Positions 4,675 through 6,308 of a DNA stretch of 6,308 nucleotides are shown in pieces. Each line of letters starts with the position of its first letter. Positions within the stretch are counted from its first letter, which is position 1. Both the position numbers and the translations under genes were made by a program. Source of the DNA: Bacteroidia bacterium (GTDB lineage Bacteria; Bacteroidota; Bacteroidia; Bacteroidales; Rikenellaceae); assembly GCA_025999315.1 (NCBI GenBank), contig BNXD01000071.1, forward strand, positions 1-6,308. The letters run 5' to 3'. Under the pieces are notes generated by a model, which had not been told where the DNA came from, made no database searches, and saw only the letters and a list, made by a program, of their open reading frames with translations.

Positions 4675-5892
4675 CTATTCCACATAGAGCGCCAGCCCCT
4701 TGAGATACTCGCCTTCGGGGTGGTAGATGTCGATGGGGTGGTCGGCCGGTTGGGTCAGCTGGTGCAGGATGCGCACGCGGCGACCGGCGATGGCGGCCGC
4801 CGAGAAGAGCGTCGTGCGGAACAGCTCGCGGCTGACGGCCTGCGAGCAGCTGAAAGTGAAGAGGATGCCTCCGGGGGCAATCTTCCTGAGCGCCGCGACG
4901 TTCAGGCGTTTGTAGCCCTGCATCGCGCTGCCGAGCACCTTGTGATGTTTGGCGAATGCCGGAGGGTCGAGGATGATCATATCGTAGCTGTCCTGCTGGG
5001 AGCGGCTGAGAAAGTCGAACGCATCCTCCGCCATGGCGCGATGGGGTGCTTCGGGGCCGAAGTTGAGCGTTACGTTGCGGGCGGCCAGGTCGACGGCGCG
5101 CTGCGAACTGTCGACCGAGTCGACCGACACGGCCCCTCCCCCGAGGGCATAGACCGAGAAGCCGCCCGTATAGCTGAACGTGTTGAGCGTTCGGCGTCCG
5201 GCAGCGTAGCTGCCCACAAGGCGGCGATTTTCGCGCTGGTCGACAAAAAAGCCCGTCTTCTGCCCGCGTTTCCAGTCGACCACAAAGCGGTGTCCGTTCT
5301 CGCGCACCTCGCCCTCGCCCCCCGATACGCCCCACAGGCAGCTGTCGCTCGCCCCCAGGTCGGCTTTGTGGGGCAGCGTCTGGCTGCTTTTGTCGAAGAC
5401 GGCCTCTACCCTCAGCCCCGGCAGCGCGCGGATCGCCGCGGTGATCTCGCTCCGGGACAGATACATCCCCACGCTGTGGCACTGCACCACCGCCGTCGCG
5501 CCATATATGTCCACCACCAGCCCCGGCAGCCTGTCGCCCTCGCCGTGCACAAGGCGATAAGTGTCCGTATGTGTGCCATCTGTCAATCCCAGCGCGCGGC
5601 GCAGGGCAAAGGCCGAAGCCAGCCGCCCGTTCCACCACTCCTGGTCGAGGGTCTCCTGCTCGAACGTGAGCGCCCGCACGGCGATCGAGCCCACCTGCGA
5701 GTGGCCCCGGGCGATAAAGTCGCCCTCCCGCGTGAAAACATCCACGACATCCCCCTCGACGATGCCCTCGTCGCCACGCTCGATGGCCCCCGAAAACACC
5801 CACGGATGGCGTCGCAGCAGCGACTCCTCCTTCCCCCGGCGCAATATGATCTTTTTGCAGGTCACTATGGTTGTGCTTTTAAGCGTTTGCAT
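4675..5892 (-). CDS. rlmI: RlmI-like class I SAM-dependent rRNA methyltransferase
   Basis: This 405-residue protein belongs to the RlmI/YccW (COG1092) family, which makes m5C in 23S rRNA (C1962 in E. coli). Residues 13-95 form an N-terminal PUA RNA-binding domain (ILRRGKEESLLRRHPWVFSGAI, EGDVVDVF, SQVGSIAVRAL). A linker domain leads to the family signature GQKTGFFVDQRENR (210-223). The Rossmann-type methyltransferase follows with SAM motif I at about 237-246 (NTFSYTGGFS), an acidic motif VDSVDSS, motif IV DPPAF (309-313) and FSCS (347-350), where family members place the cysteine-containing motif. The length agrees with the E. coli protein (396). The ATG at 5892 (MQTLK) is chosen over the in-frame ATG at 5958 because the -7 box at 5947-5954 lies between them, and because the added 22 residues do not resemble the family. 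The gene faces left into the repeat and no terminator is visible after the stop. The exact target base is inferred from the family. Confidence 0.9.
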   Translation of the reverse strand: MQTLKSTTIVTCKKIILRRGKEESLLRRHPWVFSGAIERGDEGIVEGDVVDVFTREGDFIARGHSQVGSIAVRALTFEQETLDQEWWNGRLASAFALRRALGLTDGTHTDTYRLVHGEGDRLPGLVVDIYGATAVVQCHSVGMYLSRSEITAAIRALPGLRVEAVFDKSSQTLPHKADLGASDSCLWGVSGGEGEVRENGHRFVVDWKRGQKTGFFVDQRENRRLVGSYAAGRRTLNTFSYTGGFSVYALGGGAVSVDSVDSSQRAVDLAARNVTLNFGPEAPHRAMAEDAFDFLSRSQQDSYDMIILDPPAFAKHHKVLGSAMQGYKRLNVAALRKIAPGGILFTFSCSQAVSRELFRTTLFSAAAIAGRRVRILHQLTQPADHPIDIYHPEGEYLKGLALYVE

Positions 5893-5946
5893 GAAAAATA
5901 GCCCCGACGAACGTGAACGGAGGGCTTTAAGACAAACTATTTGGAA

Positions 5947-5954
5947 CAAAGGTA
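5947..5954 (-). promoter_or_regulatory. Bacteroidetes -7 box for rlmI
   Basis: The minus strand reads TACCTTTG, an exact TAnnTTTG match. Transcription would begin near 5940, giving a leader of about 48 bases to the ATG at 5892. This box supports the shorter start of rlmI. No -33 element is evident. Confidence 0.65.
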
Positions 5955-5974
5955 GCAATTCGCACGATTTTTCG

Positions 5975-5982
5975 TACTTTCG
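5975..5982 (+). promoter_or_regulatory. Possible plus-strand -7 box, divergent from rlmI
   Basis: TACTTTCG differs from TAnnTTTG by one base and is followed by C. It lies about 20 bases from the rlmI -7 box on the opposite strand. If used, it would start a transcript near 5989 with a leader of about 275 bases before the cvpA start and would include the short repeat element. No -33 element is visible. Confidence 0.35.
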
Positions 5983-6103
5983 CGCTATCGAATAACCCGC
6001 AGTTCGGCATAAAATTGTATGTGTACCTGAAAACGCACAGATACTATATTAAATCCAAAAAGTATGCAGCCATAATAATGAAATGGTTATAACGTAATAA
6101 TGT

Positions 6104-6240
6104 TGCTTTTCGGCCTCGAAGAGGCCGCGGCCCGGAGCCACCCGGCGCGCAGAGCCGCCAGGAACCTCGCCTGCGGCTCGCGGCGTCCCTTCGCTGGCTC
6201 CGGCCCACAATTTTGTCCGGGTGCAATGCCATTAGGCGCA
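6104..6240 (-). repeat. Short GC-rich repeat element in front of cvpA
   Basis: An abrupt GC-rich block sits inside an otherwise AT-rich 370-base intergenic region. It starts with TTTTCGGCCTC and a hairpin (CGGCCTC 6111-6117 with GAGGCCG 6121-6127, loop GAA), as at 581-600. Its reverse complement carries CGGAGCCAGCGAAGGG, also found at 4028-4043. It therefore looks like a shortened relative of the two longer elements. No gene is credible in it. The rest of 5893-6264 holds the rlmI promoter and AT-rich DNA. Confidence 0.55.
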
Positions 6241-6264
6241 TATGCGTAACACTCATTCAAATTT

Positions 6265-6308
6265 ATGAACGTCATCGATATTATCCTTATCATCCCGATC
6301 GTCTGGGC
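6265..6308 (+). CDS. cvpA: Probable CvpA family membrane protein, N-terminal fragment
   Basis: The last 44 bases encode MNVIDIILIIPIVW and run off the right edge. The hydrophobic first segment with an early Asp, followed by an Ile/Trp-rich helix, is the usual start of Bacteroidetes CvpA proteins, small inner-membrane proteins named after colicin V production whose role is unclear. Only 14 residues are visible, so another membrane protein is possible. The leader is AT-rich (CAAATTTATG) and lies 25 bases after the short repeat element. Confidence 0.5.
   Translation, partial: MNVIDIILIIPIVW

Noticed and set aside
4649..5803. Long minus-strand open frame of 384 codons inside the methyltransferase gene
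   Set aside because: It is a different frame of rlmI with an Arg/Gly/Pro-rich, motif-free translation. The rlmI frame carries clear family motifs.
4720..5901. Plus-strand open frame of 393 codons antisense to rlmI
   Set aside because: It is the complement of a GC-rich gene with third-position bias. The translation is rich in His, Arg and Ala and shows no domain.
5893..5958. N-terminal extension of rlmI starting at 5958
   Set aside because: The -7 box at 5947-5954 lies inside this extension, so the extended start would precede the transcript. The extra residues do not match the family start.

Overview
The window looks like a chromosomal piece of a Bacteroidales bacterium. An Alistipes-like (Rikenellaceae) member is my best guess, inferred from four things: moderately high GC, Bacteroidetes-type -7 boxes (TAnnTTTG), AT-rich leaders with no Shine-Dalgarno sequence, and long GC-rich intergenic repeats. 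Gene families that point the same way are a DUF4249 lipoprotein, an outer-membrane beta-barrel protein, a Bacteroidetes-style HicAB pair and an RlmI-type methyltransferase. The genus is not proven by the sequence.

Layout, left to right. Positions 1-735 hold a GC-rich, gene-free mosaic repeat element. An AT-rich stretch follows, then a plus-strand envelope cluster: a DUF4249 lipoprotein (832-1608), a small unassigned lipoprotein (1731-2255) with a clear -7 box in front, and an outer-membrane beta-barrel protein (2293-3177). The last two genes form an operon that ends at a perfect 20-bp hairpin terminator (3195-3238). A compact HicAB toxin-antitoxin locus comes next (3357-3958), with its own -7 box. 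Its toxin gene hicA carries a one-base frameshift in the middle. A second GC-rich mosaic element (about 3970-4674), in the opposite orientation to the first, runs up to the stop codon of a minus-strand 23S rRNA methyltransferase gene (rlmI-like, 4675-5892). The last 370 bases hold the rlmI promoter, a third short repeat element (6104-6240) and the first codons of a probable cvpA gene that runs off the right edge.

The envelope genes probably work at the outer membrane: two lipoproteins and one barrel. HicAB is a separate RNA-targeting module and may be inactive. The most unusual material is the repeat DNA. Two diverged copies lie as inverted repeats around the 3.3-kb block of envelope and HicAB genes. 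They carry small hairpins whose stems keep pairing despite substitutions, and their reading frames are not conserved between copies. This suggests a structured, non-coding repeat family rather than the many overlapping open frames they contain. I found no tRNA, rRNA, CRISPR array or recognisable transposase.
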